From Spirosoma montaniterrae (lineage in GTDB: Bacteria; Bacteroidota; Bacteroidia; Cytophagales; Spirosomataceae), in the NCBI RefSeq assembly GCF_001988955.1, contig NZ_CP014263.1, positions 2,976,001-3,040,000 on the forward strand: 64,000 bases of DNA, in the 5' to 3' direction. The translations under genes were made by a program, and so were the position numbers. The notes under the pieces are model-generated. The model was not told the origin of the DNA, did not search any database, and saw only the letters and a list, made by a program, of their open reading frames with translations. Of this stretch, positions 30,142 through 38,562 are shown in pieces (position 1 is the first letter of the stretch; each line of letters starts with the position of its first letter).

Positions 30142-32145
30142 ATGAACCAGAACACCCCCGTTTTGCTATCCGCTAACATTGCCCGGCTCAACGGCCCCAT
30201 CGTCGTTTTTGGGGCCAGCGGCTTCATCGGTGCCAACCTGTTTGAGCAGCTTTTCCGCATTCGTCAGGACGTTTACGCCCTCACACACGACGCCACCAAA
30301 GCATGGCGGCTTAAGCTTTTGGATGTACCTGCCGAGAACATCGTTCACTGCGATATTCTGTCCGATGCATCGGTGAAAGACGTTTTTGGGAAGATAAAGC
30401 CCAAAACCATCTTCAACTTAGCCGCTTACGGTGCCTACAGCAAGCAGAAAAACGTTGGCCTTACCTACGAAACCAACGTACTCGGCACGGTCAATATTCT
30501 CGAAAACTGCACGCCCGACATGGTCTATATCCACGCAGGCAGCAGTTCGGAGTACGGTTTCAACTGTACGGCTCCAAAAGAAACCGACCGGGTTGAGCCC
30601 AACAGCCACTACGCTGTATCGAAAGTATCGGCAGCTTTCACGCTCGAATTCTACGCCCGTGTGCATGGACTGAAAACGCTCAACCTGCGGCTTTATTCCA
30701 TCTATGGCGGCTGGGAAGAACCCGACCGGCTCATTCCGCGTCTGGTTGAAGAAGCGCGTAGTGGCAAGTGGCCCCCGTTAGTATCGCCCGACATCAGCCG
30801 CGATTTTGTGTACGTCGATGATTGTATCGGCGCGTTTGTGCTGGCCGCACTGCGCGTAAACAAGGAAATCAGCGGACGCTCGTACAACATTGCAACCGGC
30901 CAGAAAACCACCATGCGTGAGTTGGTCGAGGTGGCCCGGCAAACGTTCTCGGTTCAGCCCGAGCCGGTTTGGGGCAGCATGGGCAACCGCGCCTGGGACT
31001 TGGCCGAGTGGTATGGCGACCCCACAGCCGCCGAAGCCGACCTCGGCTGGAAAGCCACCACAAGTTTAAGCGACGGCCTGCGCCAAACCGCCGACTGGCA
31101 GCTAAACCATAACTACACTGAGCGGGTATTGCCGGCTTTTCAGACGCCTACGCTCAACCCGGTAATCTCGCCCATTATTGCGTGTTACAAAGACGCTCAG
31201 GCCATTCCGTACATGTATGAACGGCTCGTAAAAACGTTCAACGAGATGAAAGTGCGGTACGAGATTATCTTCGTGAACGACAACTCGCCCGACAATACGG
31301 ATGAGGTGCTGGAAGAAATCTGCGCCAAAGACCCGAACGTTATGGCTATAAAGCACTCGCGGAATTTTGGATCGCAGTCGGCGTTTTTGAGCGGGATGGA
31401 AATCGCCACTGGCGATGCCGTAGTGCTGATGGACGGCGATTTGCAGGACCCACCCGAAATTATTCCGAAGTTTTATGAGAAGTGGCAACAGGGCTTCGAT
31501 GTAGCTTACGGCGTTCGGGTGCAGCGCGAAATGGCCCCGCACGTTCATTTTTTCTACAAGCAGTTTTACCGCCTGTTCCGGCGCACGGCCTACATTAACA
31601 TCCCGGTCGATGCGGGCGACTTTTCGATGATCGACCGGAAGGTCGTGCGCGAATTGGTCAACCTGCCCGAAACCGAGCAGTTTCTGCGCGGGCTGCGGGC
31701 GTGGGTTGGTTTCAAACAAACCGGCGTCGATTATGTGCGGCCCGAACGGATGTTTGGCGTATCGACCAACAACTGGACCAAGAACATCTGGTGGGCGAAG
31801 AAGGCGATTTTCTCGTTCAGCTTTGCCCCGCTGGAGTTAATGACCTACGCCGGTTTCGTGCTGACGGGACTGTCGTTTCTGGGAATTTTGTGGCAAATTG
31901 TGGCCCGTTTGCTCAATTTTGACCCAAACACGCCTTACGGCATTTCGACCGTTCTGGTATTGATTATGTTCTTCGGCGGAATTAACCTGTTAGGCATCTC
32001 GTTTTTAGGAGAGTACATCAGCAAAATTTTTGAGGAGACAAAAAAACGTCCGAAATTCATTCGGACAATGGTTCGTAAAGGGCAGCGCGTGTACCGCACA
32101 GCGGCTGAAATCAGTACGCTGGTTGAGCAACGACGGAGTAAGTAG
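30142..32145 (+). CDS. Fused NDP-sugar SDR epimerase/dehydratase and polyprenyl-phosphate GT2 glycosyltransferase
   Basis: Two enzymes are fused in one frame of 667 residues. Residues about 18-320 are an extended SDR with the NAD(P) motif GASGFIGANL, the active-site pair YAVSK, a Ser-rich AGSSSEYG and the C-terminal sugar-binding region. Residues about 335-560 are a GT-A glycosyltransferase of the DPM1/ArnC/GtrB type: NDNSPDNTDEV, the metal-binding DGDLQDPPE, and the YRLFRR and DAGDFSMID segments. Two membrane helices and a basic tail finish the protein (about 580-645). The fusion suggests that the SDR product is passed straight to a polyprenyl phosphate. The split transketolase subunits lie on either side and an ArnT-like transferase upstream could use the product. 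An alternative is that the SDR acts on a different substrate. Confidence 0.9.
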   Translation: MNQNTPVLLSANIARLNGPIVVFGASGFIGANLFEQLFRIRQDVYALTHDATKAWRLKLLDVPAENIVHCDILSDASVKDVFGKIKPKTIFNLAAYGAYSKQKNVGLTYETNVLGTVNILENCTPDMVYIHAGSSSEYGFNCTAPKETDRVEPNSHYAVSKVSAAFTLEFYARVHGLKTLNLRLYSIYGGWEEPDRLIPRLVEEARSGKWPPLVSPDISRDFVYVDDCIGAFVLAALRVNKEISGRSYNIATGQKTTMRELVEVARQTFSVQPEPVWGSMGNRAWDLAEWYGDPTAAEADLGWKATTSLSDGLRQTADWQLNHNYTERVLPAFQTPTLNPVISPIIACYKDAQAIPYMYERLVKTFNEMKVRYEIIFVNDNSPDNTDEVLEEICAKDPNVMAIKHSRNFGSQSAFLSGMEIATGDAVVLMDGDLQDPPEIIPKFYEKWQQGFDVAYGVRVQREMAPHVHFFYKQFYRLFRRTAYINIPVDAGDFSMIDRKVVRELVNLPETEQFLRGLRAWVGFKQTGVDYVRPERMFGVSTNNWTKNIWWAKKAIFSFSFAPLELMTYAGFVLTGLSFLGILWQIVARLLNFDPNTPYGISTVLVLIMFFGGINLLGISFLGEYISKIFEETKKRPKFIRTMVRKGQRVYRTAAEISTLVEQRRSK

Positions 32146-32160
32146 TTCATCTAATAAACT

Positions 32161-33069
32161 ATGCGAAACGAATTTTCTGCCGCTATCGAACGCATCGGGC
32201 GCGACGACGATAAAGTAGTTTTTATTACCGGCGATCTCGGCTACAATGCCCTTGAGAACGTACAGGCCGCACTGGGGCCGCGATTTATCAACGCGGGCGT
32301 GGCCGAGCAAAACATGGTTGGTGTGGCCGCTGGCATGGCCTATAAAGGATTCAAGGTGTTTTGCTACAGCATTGCGCCTTTTGCCGTGTACCGCTGTCTG
32401 GAGCAGTTTCGCAACGATGTTTGTCTGCATAAAATGCCGGTATTTCTGGTAGGTAACGGCGGTGGCTACGGCTACGGTATCATGGGCAGCACCCATCACG
32501 CTATCGAAGATTTAGCCTGCCTGAGCAGTCTGCAAAACGTGAATACCTATGTGCCGGCCTTTGCCGATGAAGTGGCTCCAATGCTCCAGCAGATTGTGAG
32601 CGAAGGTGGCCCCGCTTATCTGCGGCTCGGCGTTGGCCCCAAAACACCCGACGGAGCCGAAACCATTGGCACGTTTAAACACATTGTCCGGGCCGAACAG
32701 CCTATTGGAACAGTAGTATCCCTCGGCCCCGTAACAGCCAACGTGATGACCGCCTTGCAGGACGAACTACTCGTCGGGCAGTTCGATGTATACACCGCTA
32801 CGAACTTACCCCTCGACCTGCCCGCCGACCTGGCGCATCGCTGGGCTAAAAAGCCGTTGCTGGTAGTTGAAGAACACGTATCTATTGGTGGGTTAGCCCA
32901 GCAACTGTCAGTGAAACTGCTGGCCGACGGTGCCGCACCAAGCCACTTCGTCAGCTTGTCGGCACAGGGATACCCTAACGGATTGTATGGCGACCAAAAG
33001 TACCATCAGCAACTGTCGGGCCTCGACCCGGCTAACATTGCGCGACATTTAGCGTCGTTTACAAACTAA
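32161..33069 (+). CDS. Transketolase-like enzyme, C-terminal (pyrimidine-binding) subunit
   Basis: The partner half (302 residues) of the split transketolase encoded at 29316. The pyrimidine-binding domain begins VFITGDLGYNALENV. The Glu that activates thiamine is in NAGVAEQNMVGVAAGMA. The segment GGYGYGIMGSTHHAIEDLAC matches the transketolase/DXS substrate loop, and the C-terminal domain begins about residue 190. It follows the SDR-glycosyltransferase fusion by 15 nt and its stop codon is 2 nt before the next start, indicating one transcript. Confidence 0.93.
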   Translation: MRNEFSAAIERIGRDDDKVVFITGDLGYNALENVQAALGPRFINAGVAEQNMVGVAAGMAYKGFKVFCYSIAPFAVYRCLEQFRNDVCLHKMPVFLVGNGGGYGYGIMGSTHHAIEDLACLSSLQNVNTYVPAFADEVAPMLQQIVSEGGPAYLRLGVGPKTPDGAETIGTFKHIVRAEQPIGTVVSLGPVTANVMTALQDELLVGQFDVYTATNLPLDLPADLAHRWAKKPLLVVEEHVSIGGLAQQLSVKLLADGAAPSHFVSLSAQGYPNGLYGDQKYHQQLSGLDPANIARHLASFTN

Positions 33070-33071
33070 TT

Positions 33072-34862
33072 TTGCGCTTGATAACGTCTACTCATACCGC
33101 CCAAAGCCGCCCGGCATTGGCACCAACCCGTCGTTTCGGCTGGCTTCCGGCGGGGCTGCTGGTGCTGCTGCCCGTGCTGGTATTTTTCGGCGTATGGCAG
33201 TATTATGCCGTGAACGTACCCAAGTGGGATGACCATGCGTTGCGCGGCTTTTTGCACAATCTTTCCCTCGAAAGCACCTTCTCAGGCAAAATTTATCAAT
33301 TCTTCCAACAACATAACGAACACCGGATTGTGTTTGACCGGGTCGTTACATACCTCGACTACCGGGTATTCGGCACACTTAGCTACACGCACCTGATGCT
33401 GGTTGGCAACCTGAGTTTGGTGGGTTTGCTGATACTATTCGGGCAGATGCTGCGTCGGTCGGGTTCGGCTTTGTGGGATCAATCACTATGGTATGCGGCT
33501 CCGGTGGCGTTTTTGCTGTTCAATCTGTCGCATTGGGAAAACATGTTCTGGGGCATGGCTGCGTTGCAAAACTTCACGGTTGTGTTGTGGGTTTTATGGT
33601 CGTTGTATTTGCTGGCCTACACGAATCGGCTTTATGCCGCCATACTGCTGGCGACGCTGGCAACGCTAACGAGTGGTAACGGGTTGACAGTCTGGCCCAT
33701 TGGTCTTGTTTTATTGCTTCATCAGCACTTTTTCCCGAAAACCAGCCCACGCCCTGTTCCCCGAAAATCACTCTGGCTCTGGCTATTAGGTGGCGTTGTG
33801 GTTATGGGATTGTATTTTGTCGGCTACCAAAAACCCGACGGCAATCCGCCCGCTCGTGGCCCTGTCACCGACTTTCTGAAAGGATTTCTGGCCTTTACGG
33901 GTTCGGTGGCTGAAGCCATTCCGTTTCGGTCCGCTTTTCAGAACAGCCTGCTTCTGGGCGCGGTTATGACGCTTCTGACCGTAGGGCTGCTCGTCCTGAT
34001 TGCGCTGAAACAACTCCGGCGCGAACGGCTCACGGCGGCAGATTATTTCTTTGCAGGCAGTTCGGCGTTTCTGCTTGGCACGGCAATTGTCGTGGCTTGG
34101 TCGCGGGTGGGTTTTGGGCTGGATTTGCTGATTACCAGCCGCTACAAATTGTATTCCTGCACGCTGCTGGCATTGCTCTACGCCTACGTATGCCTCAACG
34201 TTAACCGCTCTGTTCGACCGTTTGTTGGCCTGGCGGGTTTGCTGGGTGGTGCTGCGCTGGCATGGCTGTCGTATCTGTCTTTTTTAGACGAAACCATTGG
34301 CCTGCGCCACTGGCTGCTCACGAATCAGCAGTTCAACTGGACATATACAACCAACCGCCCCGTTGCACGGGTTGACTCCGTTACGGCCCGCTATACCAAG
34401 CCCGCCCCGGCTTTTTATGACACCCTTTTGCCAACTATTTTTGGTCCGGCCTGGATTGGCCCGGCCCGGCCTGGACTGGCCTGGACTGGCCCGGCAGAAA
34501 CCACAAAGTCGATAGTCACGATCACGAAAACGGCTACCGGCTTTCAGATCGACAACGAATCGGCGGAGCCGCTGAGTTTACGCGACAAAGCCACGTTCAT
34601 CGTAGCGCGGTCAGCACAGCGAACCCATCTGTTTCCCGTTCGACAACAGCAGCACACGGCGTGGCAGGCACGATTCTGGCCGGGTTGGTTGTTTAAAAAC
34701 GGCTTCCGCACCACTATTTTTGCTACCGACCTCGACGCCGGCACCTATCAGCTTCTCTTGCTGACCGTATCGGGCGAACCCGGCAAAACGGTACTGGTCG
34801 ACACCCGACAAACTATTACGCTGGCAAAAAAAGCTGATCCGACGTTTAAACAAAACTGGTAA
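33072..34862 (+). CDS. Polytopic membrane protein, possible GT-C glycosyltransferase
   Basis: A protein of 596 residues with about ten membrane helices up to residue 415 and a soluble beta-rich C-terminus. The first large loop has PKWDDHALRG and HNEHRIVFDR, which recall the acidic/His loops of GT-C enzymes, but no family can be named. The start is a TTG at 33072; no ATG lies near, and a TTG at 33078 is also possible. Residues about 458-475 are a short degenerate repeat (GPAWIG, GPARPG, GLAWTG) encoded by GC-rich tandem DNA at 34443-34495. The gene lies inside the glycan operon, 2 nt after the transketolase subunit and 3 nt before the acyltransferase. Confidence 0.7.
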   Translation: MRLITSTHTAQSRPALAPTRRFGWLPAGLLVLLPVLVFFGVWQYYAVNVPKWDDHALRGFLHNLSLESTFSGKIYQFFQQHNEHRIVFDRVVTYLDYRVFGTLSYTHLMLVGNLSLVGLLILFGQMLRRSGSALWDQSLWYAAPVAFLLFNLSHWENMFWGMAALQNFTVVLWVLWSLYLLAYTNRLYAAILLATLATLTSGNGLTVWPIGLVLLLHQHFFPKTSPRPVPRKSLWLWLLGGVVVMGLYFVGYQKPDGNPPARGPVTDFLKGFLAFTGSVAEAIPFRSAFQNSLLLGAVMTLLTVGLLVLIALKQLRRERLTAADYFFAGSSAFLLGTAIVVAWSRVGFGLDLLITSRYKLYSCTLLALLYAYVCLNVNRSVRPFVGLAGLLGGAALAWLSYLSFLDETIGLRHWLLTNQQFNWTYTTNRPVARVDSVTARYTKPAPAFYDTLLPTIFGPAWIGPARPGLAWTGPAETTKSIVTITKTATGFQIDNESAEPLSLRDKATFIVARSAQRTHLFPVRQQQHTAWQARFWPGWLFKNGFRTTIFATDLDAGTYQLLLLTVSGEPGKTVLVDTRQTITLAKKADPTFKQNW

Positions 34863-34865
34863 GTT

Positions 34866-36035
34866 ATGCAATCGAGTGTTCCTCTCACGGCCCCGGCCCG
34901 CCCGGCTCTAAATCATCTACTCCAGTTGGATGGGATTCGGTTTGTGGCCGTTGGCTTAGTGCTATTCGACCACTGGATGGCCGAGCGGGGTCTCGAATTG
35001 CCGCTGGGTGCGCTGGGCGTTACTATTTTCTTCGTCCTCAGTGGCTTCCTGATAACGCGCATTCTGCTGTCGAGCAAAGACAAACTCAGTCATCAACCCA
35101 ACGGCGGCTTGGGCAAATACCTGAAAACGTTCTACATCCGCCGAACGCTGCGCATTTTTCCGATCTATTACATCACTCTGTTTGTACTGTATGTGGTCAA
35201 CGAGCCGCCCGTGCGCCGAACCATTGGCTGGCTGGCACTGTACGCTACCAACATTTACATGGCCTACTACACCACCTGGATGGGTACAGTCGATCATTTG
35301 TGGTCGCTGGCGGTGGAGGAGCAGGTATATTTATTTTTCCCGCTGCTGCTGTTTTTCGTGCCGCGCCGGTGGGTGCCGCTCACGGCCCTGCTTATGATTT
35401 TGGGCGCAGTTGCCATGCGATACGTGCTCTATCGCGCCCGAATGCCGTGGTTTATTGGCTACGTGACTATGCCCGCCTGTTTAGATTCGTTCGGGCTGGG
35501 GGCTATTATGGCCTACTGGTGGCTGTATCAGCGCGAACGTTTCGGGCGGGTGTTTCGACATTCGGTCTGGATTTGGGTTTTCATTGCGTTGTTTGCGCTG
35601 GTAATTTATTTAACAAAAATTTTACCGGCCATCCCCGACAGCACTGGTCTGCCCGGCCACCACAATATCATGTCTGACGTGTGGGAACGATTGGTGGCTT
35701 CACTGATTGGCTTCTTTCTAATTGGCCGGGCCGTTGTTGGCTTCACGAATCCTGCGATGAAATGGCTACTCGAAAACCCAGTCAGTCAGTATATGGGCCG
35801 TATCAGTTATGGCTTATACCTGTTTCATAACTTTGTTTTCAACGTATATCATACACCGCCAACGCATATTACGCTACGCATCTGGCGACGCGCTTCTGAT
35901 TTGTTACCGTTCCTGAACAGCAGCTATTTTTTCCAGTTTTCGTATTTTCTGACTCTGACCATTCTGTTGGCAACAGTATCGTGGTATTTGATTGAAAAAC
36001 CGATTAACAACCTGAAAGATCGGTACGCTTATTGA
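34866..36035 (+). CDS. Acyltransferase family 3 (OafA-like) membrane protein
   Basis: A 389-residue integral membrane acyltransferase of the OafA/NolL type. The N-terminal LDGIRFVAVGLVLFDHWM holds the conserved family motif with the catalytic-type His, and FFVLSGFLITRIL and FYIRRTLRIFPIYYI with the conserved Arg pair follow. SLAVEEQVYLFFPLLLFF is the other hallmark. About ten helices are visible. It should acetylate or otherwise acylate the glycan made by this locus. It closes the run of tightly spaced genes begun at 27504; the next gene has its own promoter-like box. Confidence 0.93.
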   Translation: MQSSVPLTAPARPALNHLLQLDGIRFVAVGLVLFDHWMAERGLELPLGALGVTIFFVLSGFLITRILLSSKDKLSHQPNGGLGKYLKTFYIRRTLRIFPIYYITLFVLYVVNEPPVRRTIGWLALYATNIYMAYYTTWMGTVDHLWSLAVEEQVYLFFPLLLFFVPRRWVPLTALLMILGAVAMRYVLYRARMPWFIGYVTMPACLDSFGLGAIMAYWWLYQRERFGRVFRHSVWIWVFIALFALVIYLTKILPAIPDSTGLPGHHNIMSDVWERLVASLIGFFLIGRAVVGFTNPAMKWLLENPVSQYMGRISYGLYLFHNFVFNVYHTPPTHITLRIWRRASDLLPFLNSSYFFQFSYFLTLTILLATVSWYLIEKPINNLKDRYAY

Positions 36036-36100
36036 GCAAGTAGGGTATTTCCGTTCGATAATCTACATACAGTTTCGGCAGTGAGGCCATAACAATTTCC

Positions 36101-36108
36101 TATATTTG
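36101..36108 (+). promoter_or_regulatory. Bacteroidota-type -7 box (TATATTTG)
   Basis: TATATTTG fits the TANNTTTG consensus and lies 74 nt upstream of the ATG of the GT2 gene at 36183, in a 147-nt intergenic gap after the acyltransferase gene. A clear -33 TTTG or TTG at the normal spacing is not seen. Confidence 0.5.
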
Positions 36109-36182
36109 CGGAGTTTATAGCATGTATAGTGAATGCTGTTCATTATACGCTGTTCAGTATTCATTCATTTAATGACCCCTGC

Positions 36183-36944
36183 ATGAGTCTCCTGCTGTCA
36201 ATTGTAATGCCGGCTTACAACGAAGAAGAAGTAATTGAAGTAGTTGTCAGGCAGTGGACCGATTTGCTGACCCGCCAGTTTCCGACCGAGAATACGCGCC
36301 TGATCGTAGTGAACGACGGTTCGCGCGATAATACCGGGGCCATTCTGGATCAAATCAAAGAAAAATACCCCAAACTGATTGTGGTGCATCAGCCCAACGG
36401 TGGGCATGGTAACGCCGTGGTCAATGGCTATCGGCAGGCCGTTGCGCTCGATTCGGAATACGTGTTCCAGACCGACAGCGACGATCAGTTTGTTACCGAC
36501 GATTTTGGTAAACTCTGGGCCAAACGCAACGAATCGCCGTTTATACTGGGCTACCGCGAAGAACGCTACGATGCACCCGCCCGGCTGGTGATTACCAAAA
36601 TTCTGCGGCTCAGTATTGCTTTCATCTACGGCACCTACATCAAAGACAGCAACATTCCATTCCGGCTAATTCGTGGCACGTTCCTGCGCCGGTTGCTGGA
36701 GCAGTTGCCCAATCCAACGCCATTCGCGCCGAATATTTTCTTGGCTGTAATGGCAAAAAAAGCTGGGAACGAAACATTCGATATTCCAATAACCCACAAA
36801 GAGCGTCAAACCGGCACCGTTTCGATTCTGAAATGGAAACTGCTGAAGGTTTGCATGCAAAGCTTTAAAGAATTGGCGCAGTTCCGCTTTGACCTGGGTG
36901 GCAAAGTAAAAGCACTCAAAAGACCGGAGCCTGTAGCGGCCTGA
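36183..36944 (+). CDS. GT2-family glycosyltransferase
   Basis: This soluble GT-A glycosyltransferase has 253 residues. The start at 36183 (MSLLLSIVMPAYNEEE) is preferred because the family begins with this strand; the GTG 54 nt upstream adds residues unlike the family. VVNDGSRDNTGAIL and the metal-binding region FQTDSDDQF are visible, followed by the acceptor loop and a basic C-terminus. No membrane helix follows, in contrast to the ArnC-like domain at 30142. It probably builds the same glycan. Confidence 0.9.
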   Translation: MSLLLSIVMPAYNEEEVIEVVVRQWTDLLTRQFPTENTRLIVVNDGSRDNTGAILDQIKEKYPKLIVVHQPNGGHGNAVVNGYRQAVALDSEYVFQTDSDDQFVTDDFGKLWAKRNESPFILGYREERYDAPARLVITKILRLSIAFIYGTYIKDSNIPFRLIRGTFLRRLLEQLPNPTPFAPNIFLAVMAKKAGNETFDIPITHKERQTGTVSILKWKLLKVCMQSFKELAQFRFDLGGKVKALKRPEPVAA

Positions 36945-36949
36945 AAAAG

Positions 36950-37048
36950 AGTTGTACGGTTATAAGGTTGTAGCGTTGTATAGTTGGCTCCGTCTGTGTT
37001 GCGTCTGTCAGCCGTTTTACAACTTTATAACCCGACAACCATACGACT
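36950..37048. repeat. Intergenic imperfect inverted repeat of GTTGTA/GTTATA words
   Basis: A 30-bp left arm (36950-36979) pairs with a right arm (37019-37048) at about 22 of 30 positions. Both arms are made of the words GTTGTA, GGTTATAA and GTTGT. It fills most of the gap between the GT2 gene and the flavoprotein gene, whose ATG is 16 nt beyond the right arm. It resembles the repeat at 38461-38557. Confidence 0.7.
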
Positions 37049-37064
37049 TGAATTTTCGCTCAAC

Positions 37065-38456
37065 ATGAATTATAAATACGTTATTATCGGATCAGGGCCT
37101 ACGGGTCTGGGAGCGGCTTACCGCCTGAAGGAGTTAGGCATTACTGACTTCATCGTTTTAGAAAAAGAAAACCGAATCGGTGGCCTGTCGAAAAGTTTTG
37201 TCGATGACAAAGGGTTTACGTGGGACGTAGGCGGTCATGTGCAGTTTTCGCACTACAAATACTTCGATGACCTGATGGTCAGGGCGTTGGGAGAAGATGG
37301 CTGGCTCAGTCACCAGCGCGAGTCGTGGGTTTGGATCGAAGGGCGGTTTGTACCGTATCCGTTTCAGAACAACATTAAGTATCTCTCGCCCGAAACTATG
37401 TGGAAATGCCTCGAAGGCATCATTCACAACTACAAGTTTCCGACTAACCAGAAACCGGCCAACTTCCGCGAGTGGATTCTGGCCACGTTTGGGTCGGGGC
37501 TGGCCGAAACGTTCATGTTCCCGTACAACTTCAAAGTCTGGGCCTATCCGCCCGAAGACATGAACGCCGTATGGGTAGGCGAACGAGTAGCAATCACTGA
37601 CCTTCAGCGGGTTACGAAGAATATTATCTTCAATCAGGACGATTTCTCGTGGGGGCCAAACAGCACGTTTAAGTTCCCGAAACAGGGCGGCACGGGTAGC
37701 ATCTGGGACGCCGTTGGCCGATTGGTTGGTCACGAATACATCAAACTCAACGCCAATGTTGAGCGGGTTATCGGACCGGAGAAAAAGATTATTCTGAGCA
37801 GCGGGGAAGAAATTCAGTACGAACACCTGATGAGTACGGTTCCGCTCGACATTTTCACCCGCAAGATAGAAGGGCTTGATTCGCAGGTGGTTGAATTGGC
37901 ACAGGGGCTAAAACACTCATCAACCAACGTGGTTGGCATTGGGCTGAAGGGCAAACCGAAAGAGAGCCTGAAAACCATGTGCTGGATGTACTTCCCGGAG
38001 TATAACAGCCCCTACTACCGCGTCACGGTTTTCTCGAATTACAGCCCCAACAACGTACCCGACATCAATCAGCACTGGTCGCTGATGACCGAAACGAGTG
38101 AGTCGTCGGCCAAACCGGTAAACCGCGAAACGCTGATTCAGGACACAATTCGCGCCCTGAAAGAAGATCAGTTGATTGAATCGGAAGAAGACGTAATTTC
38201 GACCTGGCATATGGCGTTCGATTACGGTTATCCAACGCCCTCGGTTGAACGCGACGGGATTCTGAAAGCTGTATTGCCCAAACTTGAACCGTTCGGTATT
38301 TACTCACGGGGCCGGTTTGGAGCCTGGAAATATGAAGTTAGCAATCAGGATCACTCGCTGATGCAGGGCGTTGAATGGGCCAACCGCGTTGCCGCTAACA
38401 TTCCTGAACTAACCCTCCCCTTCCCCGAAACCGCAAATGCGATGTGGGGAAAATGA
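37065..38456 (+). CDS. FAD/NAD(P)-binding amine-oxidase-like protein (UDP-galactopyranose mutase-like)
   Basis: A flavoprotein of 463 residues. The start at 37065 (MNYKYVIIGSGPTGLGAAYRL) gives an N-terminal dinucleotide motif GSGPTGLGAA; the longer frame starts inside the preceding repeat and is discarded. EKENRIGGLSKSF and WDVGGHVQFSHY match the amine-oxidase/UGM/protoporphyrinogen-oxidase fold, and the C-terminal FAD segment is FGAWKYEVSNQDHSLMQG. Enzymes of this group in polysaccharide loci rearrange or oxidise NDP-sugars, but the substrate here is unknown. Confidence 0.85.
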   Translation: MNYKYVIIGSGPTGLGAAYRLKELGITDFIVLEKENRIGGLSKSFVDDKGFTWDVGGHVQFSHYKYFDDLMVRALGEDGWLSHQRESWVWIEGRFVPYPFQNNIKYLSPETMWKCLEGIIHNYKFPTNQKPANFREWILATFGSGLAETFMFPYNFKVWAYPPEDMNAVWVGERVAITDLQRVTKNIIFNQDDFSWGPNSTFKFPKQGGTGSIWDAVGRLVGHEYIKLNANVERVIGPEKKIILSSGEEIQYEHLMSTVPLDIFTRKIEGLDSQVVELAQGLKHSSTNVVGIGLKGKPKESLKTMCWMYFPEYNSPYYRVTVFSNYSPNNVPDINQHWSLMTETSESSAKPVNRETLIQDTIRALKEDQLIESEEDVISTWHMAFDYGYPTPSVERDGILKAVLPKLEPFGIYSRGRFGAWKYEVSNQDHSLMQGVEWANRVAANIPELTLPFPETANAMWGK

Positions 38457-38460
38457 AAAA

Positions 38461-38557
38461 TAGTTGTAAAGTTGTAGGGTTGTAAAGTTGTACAGTTATT
38501 GGCCCAGCCAGCTAACGGAGCAACTTTACAACCCTATAACTTTACAACCCTATAACT
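38461..38557. repeat. Intergenic inverted repeat containing a 16-bp tandem duplication
   Basis: AAAGTTGTAGGGTTGTAAAG... (38468-38491) pairs with 38520-38543 at 22 of 24 positions. The right side also contains TTTACAACCCTATAAC twice in tandem (38526-38541 and 38542-38557). The whole 106-nt gap between the flavoprotein and the next gene is taken up by this structure, ending 5 nt before the next ATG. It shares words with 36950-37048. Confidence 0.8.
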
Positions 38558-38562
38558 ACAAA

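Noticed and set aside
37158..37826. A 222-residue antisense frame inside the flavoprotein gene
   Set aside because: It is a shadow frame of high-GC third-codon positions; no domain or start context.
36950..38557. A CRISPR array in the repetitive gaps
   Set aside because: The repeats are short words in inverted arms without regular spacers, and no cas gene is in the window.
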